Shown piece by piece: positions 1 through 12,108 of a stretch of 64,000 nt of DNA. A program made the position numbers and the translations under genes. The notes beneath the pieces are model-generated. The model was not told the origin of the DNA. It ran no database searches and saw only the letters and a list, made by a program, of their open reading frames with translations. The stretch spans positions 28,201,567-28,265,566 of the forward strand of contig OY998184.1 of NCBI GenBank assembly GCA_963921935.1. The letters are read 5' to 3'. The DNA comes from Galeruca laticollis. Taxonomy: Eukaryota > Arthropoda > Insecta > Coleoptera > Chrysomelidae. The stretch's first letter is position 1. The number at the start of each line of letters is the position of its first letter.

Positions 1-149
1 AATCTATTAAATATTAACAAAAATTGGAATTCGTTCCAAAGGTGTACAATTACCAATGCTTTCACTTCTAACTTCTGATCTGATTAACAAACTCATGTAA
101 GAAGTCCTAAACTAACAAGCTGTTGGCTTTTTATTCCATTCACCTTTGG

Positions 150-1191
150 ATCTGTTAGAAAGTACATGGAGAAGTAGAGGCACCAAAAAGGAAGAGCGGT
201 CGGACAAAAATAGAAGTCGACGAAGATGCGAAATATGCTATACGAAGAACTGTCCATACGTTTTTTATGAAAAATGAAGTACCAACATTAAAGAAAGAGC
301 TGAAAGCTGTTAGTGAAAACGAGATCATTTCTAAAATGGGTAAGGAGGTGATGTGAAAAAATCTTACATGGTTTGAATTTTAGTTATGAAAAAATAGATA
401 GAAATAGTGTTCTTATTGAAAGATCTGAAATAGTATTGTGGAGAAGACAGTATCCAAGGAAAATTAACAAGCTTCGGAAGCAAGGAAGTGAGATTTATTA
501 TACGGATGAAACATGGGTCCACGGGGGGCACAGGGTGAAAAATGTAAGGCAACATGAAAATGTCAAAAATGCACGGCAAACAGCTATTGAAGGCTGATTA
601 ACCGGTTTCAAAATTCTATCTGGAAAAGGCCGTCGATTGATAATTACAGATATAGGAAGTGGATTTGCGTTAAAAGGTGAATTAATATTTATGTGCAAGA
701 AAATTGAAACCAAGATCTGCGACACTGCGAAAAAACACCACAACGGGTAAGGAGAAAAGCTCAAATTAAAGAATGGTTACGGAATAAAAGCATCCCTTAC
801 GATGAACAGCAGTGTAAAGAACGAATTGCTTCAAATTATGAATGTACATGCCTGTAAATATAAGAAACTTGCTGTAGATGAATTAGCATTGAGCCATGGA
901 ATTACTGTGTTAAGGTAACCCTATGTATCATTCTGAGTTGAATCCAATTTAATTAATTTAGGCACAAATTGAAGGGGAAGTAGCACGGAAAAATCGAACG
1001 TTTAAGTTGGCCGATGTGGACCGCCTTCTTAAGAAATCATTGCAACGATTGACACCCGAAACTGGAGCAAGTGTATTGCTCACGATCAAAACGAAGGAAA
1101 GACAATGTGGGATGTAAATAATATAGCTGAGAAAGTTATCGATGATATTATTATCAATATAGGTACTAGTGATAGTGGTATTGATGATTAA
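150..1191 (+). pseudogene. DDE transposase remnant, Tc1/mariner-IS630-like (copy 1)
   Basis: A broken transposase of the DDE_3 type seen in many arthropod genomes. Reading pieces in shifting frames gives an N-terminal segment at about 180-350 (motif KYAIRRTVHTFFMKNEVPTL), then a catalytic-core start with YYTDETWVHGGH near 500. Next comes a block with GKGRRLIITDIGS near 630, then the ending KMWDVNNIAEKVIDDI-like sequence near 1110-1190. In intact relatives the first catalytic Asp is in the DETW block and the last acidic residue is in a PYHCELNPIE-type block; here the latter survives only as frameshifted pieces near 920-960. Several stops and frameshifts are present, so it cannot be active. A second copy of the same family lies at 21560-28685. 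No terminal inverted repeats were identified. The family call rests on remembered block order, not a search. Confidence 0.7.
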
Positions 1192-1829
1192 AAATCGGGA
1201 AATGACAAAGGATATGTTGTAACATTGTTTTGCGGTGTTACAAGTTTTATTTTTGTACCTATAGTTTTCTTTATTGAAAAAAATTCCTTTTGTTTTCATT
1301 GAACGGTTTTCTTTATTTTTATAAATTTTTCCCACGTCCAAAAAATAGTTCAAGAAAATTTAACAATGCTATTTTTGACCCCGCAAAAAAACATTCACGC
1401 CACTGTGCAAGACTTATATCGGTACAGACGGAGGTCATTGCACTTTCCAAACTTTATGGTTCGACTTTTAGTTAACTTTTTCTCACATGCTTTATATTAT
1501 AGACCGGGCACTGAAAAGAAAAGATTCCATTTGCAAAAATCGATGGACACATTCTTATTGATGATTTGAGTTTAGAAAGAGTTAAAAAACAATATTGTGG
1601 AGGTTGCCGGACGGAATTGTGGTCCAGTTTTTTTTCGGCCCTATAATAGGAGTTTTCGATTCCATCGTTGTAGCTGTGAAGAAAAACGTTGTTCTGAACT
1701 ATTAAAAGGTTGTTTGGGTAAGGTATGAAATTAAAAACGCCACGATGATAATGCGATACAAATTTAATCATTAAAAAGAAGTGGTTTACATATTAATAAG
1801 TAGTGAAAAATAACAAAATTTGACTCTTA
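1192..1829. other. no gene recognised
   Basis: Between two transposon remnants. I see only short AT-rich open frames without recognisable domains. Confidence 0.5.
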
Positions 1830-4437
1830 TTCTGGTAAGTTTTGACAATTATCGCCGATGCATTTGCATAGGGATATACAATTAATGTCGCTGTTTTTGC
1901 AACTGCAGGACATTGTTCTACAATCAGCATTACATTTGCAAGGTCTGATTAAAGAATTCAGCAAAGGCGGTTTTGTCATTTGCACTGGGTACATATTTCC
2001 ATCGCTTAGCTGCAGCTCTTAAGCAATGTAAATACAAAGCATCAGAAGTTCAAATAACTTTTAATACATTGAAATTGAGGCCGATGTTACGAGAAATTAG
2101 CTTGAAACGCAGTTCATCTGCTGTAGTTTTTTGTCTCGCAAATAAATAAGTGCAGACTTTTTCAATGTCATTAAAATTCATCGGAATTTCGGAGTTATTT
2201 GAAAAAATAGAAAGAACATCCTAAACGAATTCTTCGGATGCAGCGCTTATACATTGATTTTTAGTCGCAAATCGGCTTGTCTTGTCGCAACCCGTTAAAG
2301 CATGTAACGCGGGAAAATATTACAAATTTCTTCGCCAAGTGATTCAGCTGCTGAATAGCAGCTTAAAAGATTTTTTAACGATCCTTCAAACAAAATACCT
2401 CGACAACCAGTGTTCGAAAGTTTATGCCAAAAGTGAGTGGTAAGGATGAAAACATCGGTATCTGTACTATTTATAATTACTTGTTCAATCCCTCCACGAA
2501 CAGCATGAAATATATGGCTGAACATTCTACAATCTGCTTCTAGGTGATTGGATTTCAAGTCTAGGACTTCGGATACATTATCACCTTGGAGCTTGAAGCA
2601 TTTTTTGGAGTCTTCATACCCACCGGCAATGAAAACTTCTGTTTCAGCATTGATTTTTAAACACGTTGAGCATACGTGCAAAGAAACTGAACAAGCTGAT
2701 TTTTATTTTGCGAACAAGAAGAAAAACCTTCGCAGTCGGCCGGGATTTTGGTTGAAGGACTTGATATTAATATTTGCTTCGGTTTCGTTCCTTTCGATCG
2801 TAATTGCGATTCGACGTACTTAATAGAAACGTCATTGTATCTATCGAAGATGACGTCAATTCTTTTGACGGAACGCTGGCATGAAAGAGTCTGTATCCGA
2901 TCAAAAAATGCAGTGGCAAAATCTCGGAAAGTATTATATTTTTTTAATTGAATTTTATGTACTAGTGACATTCCATCGAAAATACAAATTTTCGAATAAT
3001 CGGAATTTATTATTTGCTGAAAAGTGTTGTTTTCGCTTGCATTTACTTTTTGAATCTCGTTTGGTAATGCTGATTTCCTACTTTTCCTGTAGAACCCTTC
3101 ATGGTCAAAGAGGTATGTAGGGTAATCAAGAATTTCATGCGATAAGAACTGTCTCAGATCAAGCTCACGTTGAGATGATAGCATACATTATTGTTGAAAT
3201 TTAGTATTATCCGTTATGGTTCCTACTTTTTTATCACTTCTTGAAGATTTTTTCTCTTTAGCGAGTTTGCAGTTGAAATTATAAAATGTTTTTTTACAAG
3301 TGGGTCAAACCCGTATTTCTTATTTAATTCAAACCGTTCAGTTTCGTACTCTTTTATCATCGATTTTCCTGTGTCTTTTATAGTTACCCAACATTTTGCT
3401 GTGTTTTCATCTGCAAGAGCTTCGGTGTAAATATTGCGAAGACCGAGATCTACATCGATATTAAATATGTTGCAACCTGTTAAGGATATAATCAAGCTTT
3501 GAATGTTTTGTTCGCCCTTCGCTATTCGTGCTTTACTTCACTCACTATGAAAGGATGAATCAATGTCGCCGGTAGCATCACATATCTGAACGTATGATAA
3601 CATAGCATTGTGAATTGCATTTTTGAAAGGATATAAAAGTAACCACCGTTGAGTTGCATCTTGATTTTGAGTTATTCCTATCAATCCTCCAGTTATAGCG
3701 GATGATCGATTCTGGGACTGCTCGAGGGCCATATTGCAACCAACAGGATTAAATTTACTTGTTGTTCTCTTAACTGACAGCATACCTTTCCGAAAATTGT
3801 TGATAACGAAACATGCTAATTGAATGATATCTTGCAAATAAAGTGCGATTCCGCGAATGTAATTCGTATGATTTATAGAAACAATGTTCGGCAGCATTCT
3901 TCGCGTGGCTTGTAAATGTAAGTCATAATCACAGTTTCTGTCGCCTTTAATTGAATCCAATAAAATTTTAACCATATCGCAGTAATCATTGTAGTACTTA
4001 AAAGTTTCGCTACGTGCACTCATATCTCGCAGATAATTGGAAAATTTCAACAAGAAGTTACCAATAGTATCTGAATATTCTTTTTTTTTCAATCCAAGTT
4101 TCATTATTTTTATGAACAATTGTCTCCCGAATCTCTTGTAGACACATATTTAATAGTTCAACGTCAGCCTGTGATATGGTCATATGATCAAGAAATTGTA
4201 TCAACTGCATGCTCCTTAGTGCTTCGTATGCAATTTTATGTGCTCGTATACCCCGGTTGTATTGTGTACCTTTAAGGATAGCGGGAAGAGTATTCTCACC
4301 GTAAATATTATTTTCAACGAGTATCTTATCAAGCCCACAACCCTCAATAAACTGTCCCAAGCAACGTAAGAAGTTTTTCTGTAAGTGAAATGAACCAACT
4401 CGCAATACCATCGAATTAAATTCATCCATTTCCCATC
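1830..4437 (-). pseudogene. unclassified repetitive-element protein (HALTGCD motif plus Cys-rich tail)
   Basis: Minus-strand reading, broken by frameshifts, gives successive blocks of one protein. From 4429 there is a segment with LVENNIYGENTLPAI and YNRGIRAHKIAYEAL, then 4119-3538, 3495-3223 and 3184-2657 (motifs IFDGMSLVHKI and DVIFDRYNDVSIK). At 2681-2295 there is SNHLEADCRMFSHI followed by IINSTDTDVFILTTHF, and at about 2310-2250 the motif ALHALTGCDKTSRF. A Cys-rich end at about 1990-1840 carries repeated CxC pairs and ends near CIGDNCQN. I recall this arrangement from many repeat-derived proteins in cnidarian and insect assemblies, but I do not know an accepted name. The EAD...TDTDV...TGCD spacing suggests a PIN/XPG-like metal-dependent nuclease fold; that is inference. 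Upstream it abuts a pogo-like transposase fragment at 4437, which looks like a secondary junction. Confidence 0.55.
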
Positions 4438-5238
4438 AAGTGATCCGAAATCCTTTTTCTATAATAAATGCACATTGGAGGAACATAAACCCCCGATGCG
4501 CTAAATGAACATATAACGTAGTAGTTTTTTCCTTCTCCTAACTAGTTAAATACCCAACTTTTTTTTGGCCTTTTTCTGTAATAAATGAGCATTGGAGGAA
4601 CATAAATCCCCGATGCGCTAAATGAACACATAGCCGTAGTAGTTTTCCCTTCTCCTGACTAGTTAAATATCCAACTCTTTTTTGGCCTTTTTCAGAATTT
4701 GCTTGGGTGTTGTACGGTTGTAACGCTGGTTTCATCAGCATTAATTATTTTTGCTGGGGAAAATTTATAATTGTCCATTAGGTTGCTTAGGTTTGAAAAA
4801 AAATCAAATTTCTTCTTTGTTGAAAGCGATCATACGATTTACACTAGTTGACTCCGACTTCCTTAATCTAATTTGTGGGTTACGTCGTAAAAATCCCTCT
4901 AATCAGTCAAAACCCGTTGATCCTTTTTCCTTCTTAAACCGATTTTCAAATTACTCAATTTGGCAAAAGTGTAAACGGTTTGCTGGATTTGTGCCAGCGT
5001 AATTCCAAAAAGGAGCTTATATACATTAATTATTTTCCTCGATCATTTACGCTCATGTTCTGGAGTAGATACGGGATGTCGTGCCAATTGAGGCTTCAAT
5101 ACTTTGCCGTTTCTACGTCAATCTTGGAGAGTCGCTCTTGGAATCGAAAAACTTCTTCAATCTTTCCGAATAGCGCGCCCGAAGAGTAACTGAAGACCAA
5201 GAAGCTCTAACAGTTTTTCGTGTATACGTCGGCGGCAT
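4437..5238 (-). pseudogene. pogo/Tigger-like transposase, N-terminal two thirds, degenerate
   Basis: Minus-strand reading starts at the ATG at 5238 with MPPTYTRKTVRASW, which matches the psq-type helix-turn-helix start of pogo/Tigger and CENP-B/jerky-like proteins. A CENP-B-type second DNA-binding block follows at about 4990-4800, with motif GFLRRNPQIRLRKSES then NRMIAFNKEE. The start of the DDE domain is at about 4755 (NADETSVTTVQHPSK), followed by VGYLTS and FSASGIYVPPMLI blocks. Multiple stops and frameshifts occur. Part of the DDE domain is tandemly duplicated in frame (see 4452-4685). The C-terminal part of the domain is absent: after a KRISDHLMGNG segment the sequence changes at about 4437 to an unrelated repetitive protein. 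Confidence 0.65.
4452..4685 (-). repeat. two-unit 117-bp tandem duplication inside the pogo-like transposase
   Basis: Unit 1 is 4452-4568 and unit 2 is 4569-4685, each starting CCTTTTTCT on the + strand; the start of a third unit is seen at 4686. The 117 bp period equals 39 codons. The duplicated block encodes the region from the TEKGQK/VGYLTS motif to VPPM. Confidence 0.8.
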
Positions 5239-5723
5239 CTGAAAACAAACGAAAATTCAAAAAAAATAATATGGGGTAATAACGGCCCTGCCGATATTAC
5301 CCCATACAGCAATGACTGGAATTACCCCCAAAACAATGTAGTAATTACCAACATCACATTTGAAAATACCTAGGTTAGAGTCCCGTCTAGAGTGGCCATC
5401 TGCCTGAACGACCCTATGACCAATAAACTCGACCCAAATCGCAGCAGGAAACTGTAAAAATTTGTAAATTTGTAGATAATTAGCCAGAGACGTACTAAGG
5501 ATACTCAACATTTTAATCACGAAAGCAAATGTGATTTATTTCTTACATTCTATATACATTTTTATATTTCAGATTTCTTGTAAAAGTGAAATATTTCAAA
5601 AGTTACTAACAACTTAAATCGGTAAATATGTTCACAAAATTCGTAATTACGCAAGCCACAGACATTTCAGCATCTATCTATCTAAGATGATTTTCAGTCA
5701 CCAATTCCTTTACTTTATCAATG
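5239..5723. other. no gene; short hairpin at 5271-5305
   Basis: No coding signal recognised. A near-perfect inverted repeat, ATGGGGTAAT... to ...ATTACCCCAT, spans 5271-5305 with a small GC-rich centre. It lies about 30 bp upstream of the pogo-like start codon and could be a remnant transposon end; this is unproven. Confidence 0.45.
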
Positions 5724-7565
5724 TTAACCCTTTAAGTCCCACGGCCATTTTTTGTTTTAAATTAAAGTTCTGAACTATGGATAACTATGATAACTTTATT
5801 ATAAATAAAATGATATATGGAAGTACTATTCTAATATTAACAGAAAGAGACTTATATATAAGTACTTAAATGAGTACACTGGACACTACGATAACATAAG
5901 TGTTAAATTATTCAGAATGATGAATTTTGAAACAATCACGCTCAATGCATAATGTAACTCCACATTTTGCGCAAAACCATCTAGCTCTCATGTGGCACTC
6001 CTAACATCTCAGTTGTTTATTCAATTTGACGGGAAAATGGCCACCCTCTTGGAGTCTTTTGCTGTCAGGTACTGATCCTGAGGGCCTAGTTCTTGAGAAC
6101 TCTCCTTTTTGGAACATTAGCAGGTAGTTCCGTGCTATGTCTCTTTGAAGCCAACAGATCCATTTTTTCTGGTGAAGCCAATTGATGTAGCCGCCAAGCG
6201 TTAACAATTGCCACATTTATCATGTATGTGAACAAAATCCACCACCATTTCTTTCCTCGAATGCTGATGCGATAGTTATTTACAGCTTGGTCCTGCAAAT
6301 CAACACCACCCATACCACGGTTGTGAGTTTGAAACACTTTGAGCTGTGGGACTTGAACTTTCGCTTTTGCAGCTGTCCACCACCGTCTGACTTGTCCCAT
6401 TGGATCAACAGAATCATAATTGTTAGCCATGGTTACCACATTATTATCTTTCCAACGAACAAAAAGTAATAGAGAGTCGCTATCGTATATGTGTTCGAAA
6501 TAGCCTCGATCATTTTTTTGAAATGATTTGATTGGTAAAAGTGGACATTTTTTTGTTCTGTTTTCTCTTACTGTGCTTGTGGCTCTTTGATCCCTTTCTT
6601 TTAGGGTTTTCAATAAATCGTGGCTGGTTAAATAGTTGTCGAAGTAAACAATATGGTCAGATGGAATAGCCACAGTTTCCAACAAATCCAAAACCACTTT
6701 GGAACCTAAAGGGAAATTTTCATCTTTTGTATTATTTTTTGGCATTTTTGCTCCACAATAAGTGTCAAACGCGTAGCAATAGCTCGTGGATCCGCACAAC
6801 ATCCAATCTTTGTACCCAAACCGGACCGGCTTTCCTCTTATGAACTGCTTTGCTGAGTGATGGCCAAAATATTTGACCATGGCTTCGTCAATAGAAAGTT
6901 CTTGATGAAATACTCCATACTGTTGAAATTTTTGATTCACTAACTTCATTAGTGGTCGAATGTTTGCCATTTTATCGTCTTTGTCCAACTCATCGTTATT
7001 TGCCAACTGAATGTTTTTTTTTATTTTTTGGAATCTGTTGCGTGACATAGCGTTTGAAACAAAGGGTACACCAAGATCTTCGTCCAAGCTCCAATAAAGT
7101 CGTTCGCGTGGTAGCTTATGGTATCCACTAAGCAACAAAATGCCGAAAAAAATCTTCAAATCTGCCGTTGATACAAAAAAACCATGATTATTTTCCTGAG
7201 TAGAGTACAAGTTTATTTGGTCTCTAATATGTTGAAAAATTACATCGCCAAACATTTTTTCGAATATTTGCATCGGACCTGAATGTTCAAGATCATGCTT
7301 CATCATTTCAAGTCGGTCTGCAAATCCGTTTGTTTCTGGCATATCAATTTTTGGAGGGTGTTGAGCCCATTTTGGTTCGGGAACGTTTTTGGCTAGTTTC
7401 TTAGTTCTGGTAGATTGGCTGAAGGCCGCTTCTGCGGAACTACCAAAGTAACATTGTCTTCCGAATCATAATCTGAACCATCCCAATAATTACTCCCAAA
7501 TATTTATACCTTTTTACTCCATGAAAACTCTTCGTTGGTATGGGTTCAAGTTGATCAGCATCCAT
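5724..7565 (-). mobile_element. piggyBac-superfamily DNA transposon, decayed
   Basis: The transposase reading frame (6086-7342) is flanked on the left by TTAA (5724-5727) immediately followed by CCCTTTAAGTCCCA. This suits a piggyBac end, because the superfamily inserts at TTAA and has short termini beginning with C-rich sequence. I could not find a matching inverted end plus TTAA on the right, so the right limit is only the apparent start of the protein near 7562. The acidic N-terminal region of the protein is split over three frames between 7562 and 7343. Confidence 0.65.
6086..7342 (-). pseudogene. piggyBac-like transposase (PGBD family), catalytic region
   Basis: A 418-residue open frame covers the DDE transposase domain. 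The three acidic residues expected for piggyBac are visible: SIDEAMVKYFG (Asp about 152), VYFDNYLTS (Asp about 235) and GGVDLQDQ (Asp about 348, with Asp 351). The enzyme would cut and paste at TTAA sites in the nucleus. The frame is not the full protein. An acidic N-terminal part (about 7480-7400, reading DGSDYDSEDNVTLVV) lies in another frame. The C-terminal cysteine-rich zinc-binding part (about 5990-5910, CHMRARWFCAKCG) follows an in-frame stop and a frameshift. The catalytic core is open over more than 400 codons, so the copy is fairly young, but as it stands it is broken at both ends. Confidence 0.88.
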
Positions 7566-8089
7566 TATTTCTATAAAAAAAATTGATCTGAAAATCCCAG
7601 TGTACTCAATCGAGTACGATCGAAAGAAAAGGCTTCTACTGTTTTGATAAAGCACTTGCATAAGATCTAAATAGTCTAAAATAGTATAAGTACACTTAGA
7701 AAAGATGAATATATAGAATACACTTACCTAGAACCGCCAGCACGTAGTATAATAAATATACTTTTATTATGACACTGTAATCATGCACGTATTGTTGTTG
7801 ACCAAACAATTTTTTACAACATTAGAATTTGTACAGAAAACTGTACTATTCATGAATTGAGCAAACGAAACCTACCACCGCACGAGATAGTCGAAACTTT
7901 TGAAATTTCCCTATAGATGGTACTAGGGTCATTTTATTATCTATTTTCTATAATATAGAGACCAGTGAAACGATCGTCAAGAAATTTTGATTAATGAAAT
8001 TTGAAGTCAGCTCCTATTGAAACTTCATAAGAATATCGAGAAGCGCGCTCTATGAATTTGACTTTTAATTTACCTGTAATTTTTTCCAG

Positions 8090-8411
8090 CTTTAGATCTC
8101 ATTGTGAATATCACAGCTCCCACAGCATTCGGCGTAAGGCATGCTATTGAAACATACTTACAGCTGCTTTTGCCGCAGATTGAAGATGATTCTAAATGCT
8201 TATCGACTGTGAATAATCTTGAAATATCCGACAAGCCTACATATCATCATAGAGGTTTATTGATTGATACCGCGAGAAATTATTTGAGCGTTGATAAAAT
8301 TAAAAAGCAGATTGACGGAATGGCTGCTTCCAAATTGAATGTTCTACATTGGCATATCACAGATTCGCAAAGCTTTCCATTGGAATCTACTAGGCTACCA
8401 AATATGACGAA
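8090..8411 (+). CDS. GH20 beta-N-acetylhexosaminidase, internal exon A
   Basis: This is the first of four exons of a chitin-degrading exo-hexosaminidase, which removes terminal N-acetylglucosamine from chitooligosaccharides, normally outside the cell or in moulting fluid. The exon follows a polypyrimidine tract ending TTTTTCCAG and ends at a perfect GTAAGT donor. It encodes the end of the small GH20 N-terminal domain (NITAPTAFGVRHAIET) and the start of the TIM barrel (RGLLIDTARNYLSVDKIKKQ, then LNVLHWHITDSQSFP). It ends two bases into a codon; the next exon supplies the third base and continues in frame. The best match by eye is the insect chitooligosaccharidolytic type (NAG group). The N-terminal exons and signal peptide must lie before the window or were not recognised. 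Intron length to the next exon is about 5.2 kb. Confidence 0.9.
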
Positions 8412-10987
8412 GTAAGTATCGACTTACCTAAAAAAAGTTAGTACATATATGCAAAACCAGTTTGAAATTTTTCTAACAAGCGGTCGATATCTCTTCAAAA
8501 TTTCTAACAGCAACATTTGAAACATTTTCTATAAACTTTTATAAAACAACGAAACACGAGATAAGAGCTGAACTAGATAGATTCTATAATGGTCTATAAC
8601 TTAAACTGAAAATTACTTTAACTAAGTTTATATAAATATATTCCTTTATTCTACCGTTAGTAATGAAAAAAGATAAAAATTCAATATTGTAGATAGGTAA
8701 TTTAAATGCCAGATCTTTTACATTTTCTCCGAGATGAAATATGCTGTCGACAGTGAGGGTATTGACATCTTGGGAGTTTATGAGACCTGGCTAAGTACCA
8801 GATATACCTCAGAGATTCTAAATATACCTAACTTTAAATGATATAGAATGGATGGACCCAACAGAGGTGGGGGATTAGCGATTTACCATATTAATTGTAA
8901 AGCTATCAATAATGCCATGGGACTTTTGAATCGTCCTGTTAGTGCTTGCATTGAGTCCCTTGATTCAGCAATATCTTATTTGGTTACTAATTATGATCAT
9001 GTCATATACTTGGAAGATATAAACTTTGACCTTTTAACTCAGTCTAAAAATCTTATAAGTACTTGTTTTTCTTCAAATGGCTTCACTCAGTTAGTTACAG
9101 AGCCCACTCTGTAACGCTGCGTGATCCGATTTTTTTAACTGTCTCGATATTATTATCAATTCCGGCTTATAAATACAGATTTGATTTCAGATCAAAGAAA
9201 GTAAAATTTGTTATTTAGCGAAATTATAAAAACTTTAGTTTTGATGACTTTCGAGAAGACTTACTACTATGCTGTTTATTCAAAACAACAAAAAGTTGCC
9301 TATATGACCGAATTCATGATAGAATTATTTGATGTGCATGCTCCTATTGTCACGGTGCGAGTTCGACGACCTCATCAGCTCATAATAACAGATGTTGTTA
9401 AGATTCTTATGATTGAGAGAGATGTGGCTCTAAATATATTTAAACAGAACAAAAACCAAAGTGAATTGGAAACATTATATAAACTTGCGTAATTTCACTC
9501 TTGCGTCAATTAGACATGAGAAAATGCCTACACGTCTTTCATGCATCAGAGTCGGGACTAAAAAATTCTGGAAAATTTGATATACCGTGTAAACATGAAA
9601 CCACTATTATTCCATATCATTCAAATGACGTTGACTTAATAAATTATTATTTTGCTTCAGTTTACGAAAAATCAGCGGATTCTAAAATCACTACCAATTA
9701 CTACAACAGTTCGAAATTTTCAAATACAAATTATTTCCACTTCAGAATGACTACTGCTGACGAAATTACCATTGCGCCAATATCTATTAAGTATCAGGCT
9801 TGTGGCCATGACAATATAACTTCCACAATGCTTAAGTTATGGTGTCCTTTTCTTGTACCATACATGACGCACATCATCAATTCTTATCTAGAAAAGGGAT
9901 ATTTTCCAAAAAGTTGAAGAGAAGATCATTTATCCTATACCTAAAATTTCGTCAACGTCAGAAATGAAAGATTTGAGACCTATCTGTGTATTGTCCGTTC
10001 TTTGAAGGTTATTAGAAAAAATAGTATGTGATCAGATAAATGCTTACTTCGTTCAAAATTATATAATGTAAAAACTTCAGTCTGGCTTTCGTGCATCAGA
10101 CAACGTCATTATTAAACCTTTGCGACAACCTAATTCGTACCTGTGACAAAGACATGCAAACAAGAACTAGGTGTTTTATTTAATTAATTCATTGTTTTCG
10201 TTGAGATATGTATTGGTTCATGTCACCTCGTTTTATGAGAGAGTATTTTCGTTGTGCTTTGGGTGTAGGTGATGCAATTAAACACTTCTCACTCATTTTA
10301 TTATAAAATGTGTCACTGTGTTTACCACACGCCAATTAAGAACCTCATTTAAATGTAGGGTTTGTTGAAATTAATTTTATAAAGAGATTTACGGCATTTT
10401 TCCTCTTATATTATAATAAGGTTTAATACGTATTTATGACTGAATGATATAGGAGGTGAAAGGGGGGTTGCTTGCTGAAAGTTCTGGATCGAATTTTATG
10501 TTGATGTTGACAAATTGGTTATTAAGATGTTACGGGGCTGCCAAGAGGAGGTTGTATGAGTAGGAAGTTGCATAATTAGTAGATATGTGGTATTAATGTA
10601 TTCATAATTAATGAAATTGCTCAGGTAGGATTTGAAATTCAAACAGCATGGCAAGAGTTCTTCTGGCTTTAGATTTCTCAAAAGCTTTCGACACAATTGC
10701 CAAGCTAATTTATTATGGCTTTGATAATTTATCACTTTGTTTTTACAAAATGTTTAGATAAATAGATGGCAACCTGTAAAAACGGGCAGTATATTTCTGA
10801 AAGAAGGTAAATCTGTTCCACAGGGCTTTATTTCGGGCCCAATATTATTTATTTTGTACACTACTGACATGCAAGATTGTGTAAACTTCACCAACTGGCA
10901 TATGCGGATGATGCACAAATGTTGCATGATTTCTATCCAAGTAAATAATGTAAACGTCATAGTCTAAAGTTAAATTCCGCTTAAACT

Positions 10988-10999
10988 AATTTGGTGTTA
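10988..10999. repeat. target-site duplication, left copy (PLE 11000-11972)
   Basis: AATTTGGTGTTA occurs here and at 11973-11984, exactly bounding the Penelope-derived insertion. Confidence 0.8.
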
Positions 11000-11972
11000 A
11001 CTGAAATTAACTGTCTCGACCCTTACTTCGTGGAATCTACTCATATTAGTGTTTTAAATGAAACTCACAGTTTCTAGTTAATACCACAATATAATAAAAA
11101 TTGTTGAAAATTCTAAAAAATTAACAATTGTTTCGATAAATCAAGATCCTCGTCAGAATGACAGAAGTTACATTTCATTTGATGCCTACCTGATGTTTAG
11201 TAGTTATTTTTGGCTAGACCAAGAAGTGACCTAACTTGTGATTGACTTAATATATGTTAATAGAAGAAAGAAGAATATGTGATATTACAAATATTGAAGC
11301 TTAGATATTATTAGCCCTATGGTGATATCCGGGATATCATTTTTCCAATTAAGATCAGTACAACTGTGCAATGATATAGAAAACCAGATAAATCCCACTA
11401 CGCAAAACATCTACTTGACACCAATCATTCATTGACACCTAACACAAAACTAGAAGTGCTGCATATTTGTGAAAATAAACAAGAACTGGATTTCTTTGAA
11501 GAATTGGAAATTAGAAGACATTTAAGAAACCCACAATATGAAATTGTCAATGAACAGTTAAATCTAGGGAATTCTCAACTAATAAACTGTCTTGTTAAGT
11601 GATAATTGTAAAGATCAGCAGATATAGTTTTCCTGGTTTTCTATATCATTTCACAGTTATACTGATCTTAATTGGAAAAATGATATCCAGGATATCACCA
11701 TAGGGCTAATAATATCTAAGCTTCAATATTTGTAATATCACATATTGTTCTTTTTTCTATTAACATATATTAAGTCAATCACAAGTTGGGTCACTTCTTG
11801 GTCTAGCCAAAAATAACTACTAAACATCAGGTAGGCATCAAATGAAATGTAACTTCTGTCATTCTGACGATGATATTGATTTATCGAAACAATTGTCAAT
11901 TTTTCAGAATTTTCAACAATTTTTATTATATTGTGGTATTAACTAGGAACCGTGAGTTTAATTTAAAACACC
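11000..11972 (+). mobile_element. Penelope-like element family 1, short copy
   Basis: The left end contains the family terminus TTAACTGTCTCGACCC, followed by about 350 bp that reappear inverted at the right side. Between them, at 11377-11602, is the C-terminal end of the PLE protein (the end of the GIY-YIG region: KSHYAKHLLDTNHSL ... LEIRRHLRNPQYEIV), ending in a stop near 11602, followed by a 3' untranslated segment. The reverse-transcriptase part is missing. The copy is bounded by the 12 bp duplication AATTTGGTGTTA. It sits inside a CR1-like LINE whose coding sequence resumes after it. Confidence 0.85.
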
Positions 11973-12095
11973 AATTTGGTGTTATCTACTATAGGATATT
12001 GTGATATAATTTACTACCCCCGCATGGATTCTGCTAATACAGATAGACTACAAAAAATTCAAAATACATGTTGCCGGTTAATATATTCACTAAGA

Positions 12096-12108
12096 AAATA
12101 TGATCACA
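12096..12108. repeat. target-site duplication, left copy (snapback 12109-12349)
   Basis: AAATATGATCACA here and AAATATGATGACA at 12350-12362 (one mismatch) flank the 241 bp palindrome. The flanking CR1-like coding sequence runs through the site. Confidence 0.8.

Noticed and set aside
7566..8089. Right inverted end of the piggyBac element
   Set aside because: No inverse of CCCTTTAAGTCCCA followed by TTAA was found, so the right boundary is left open.
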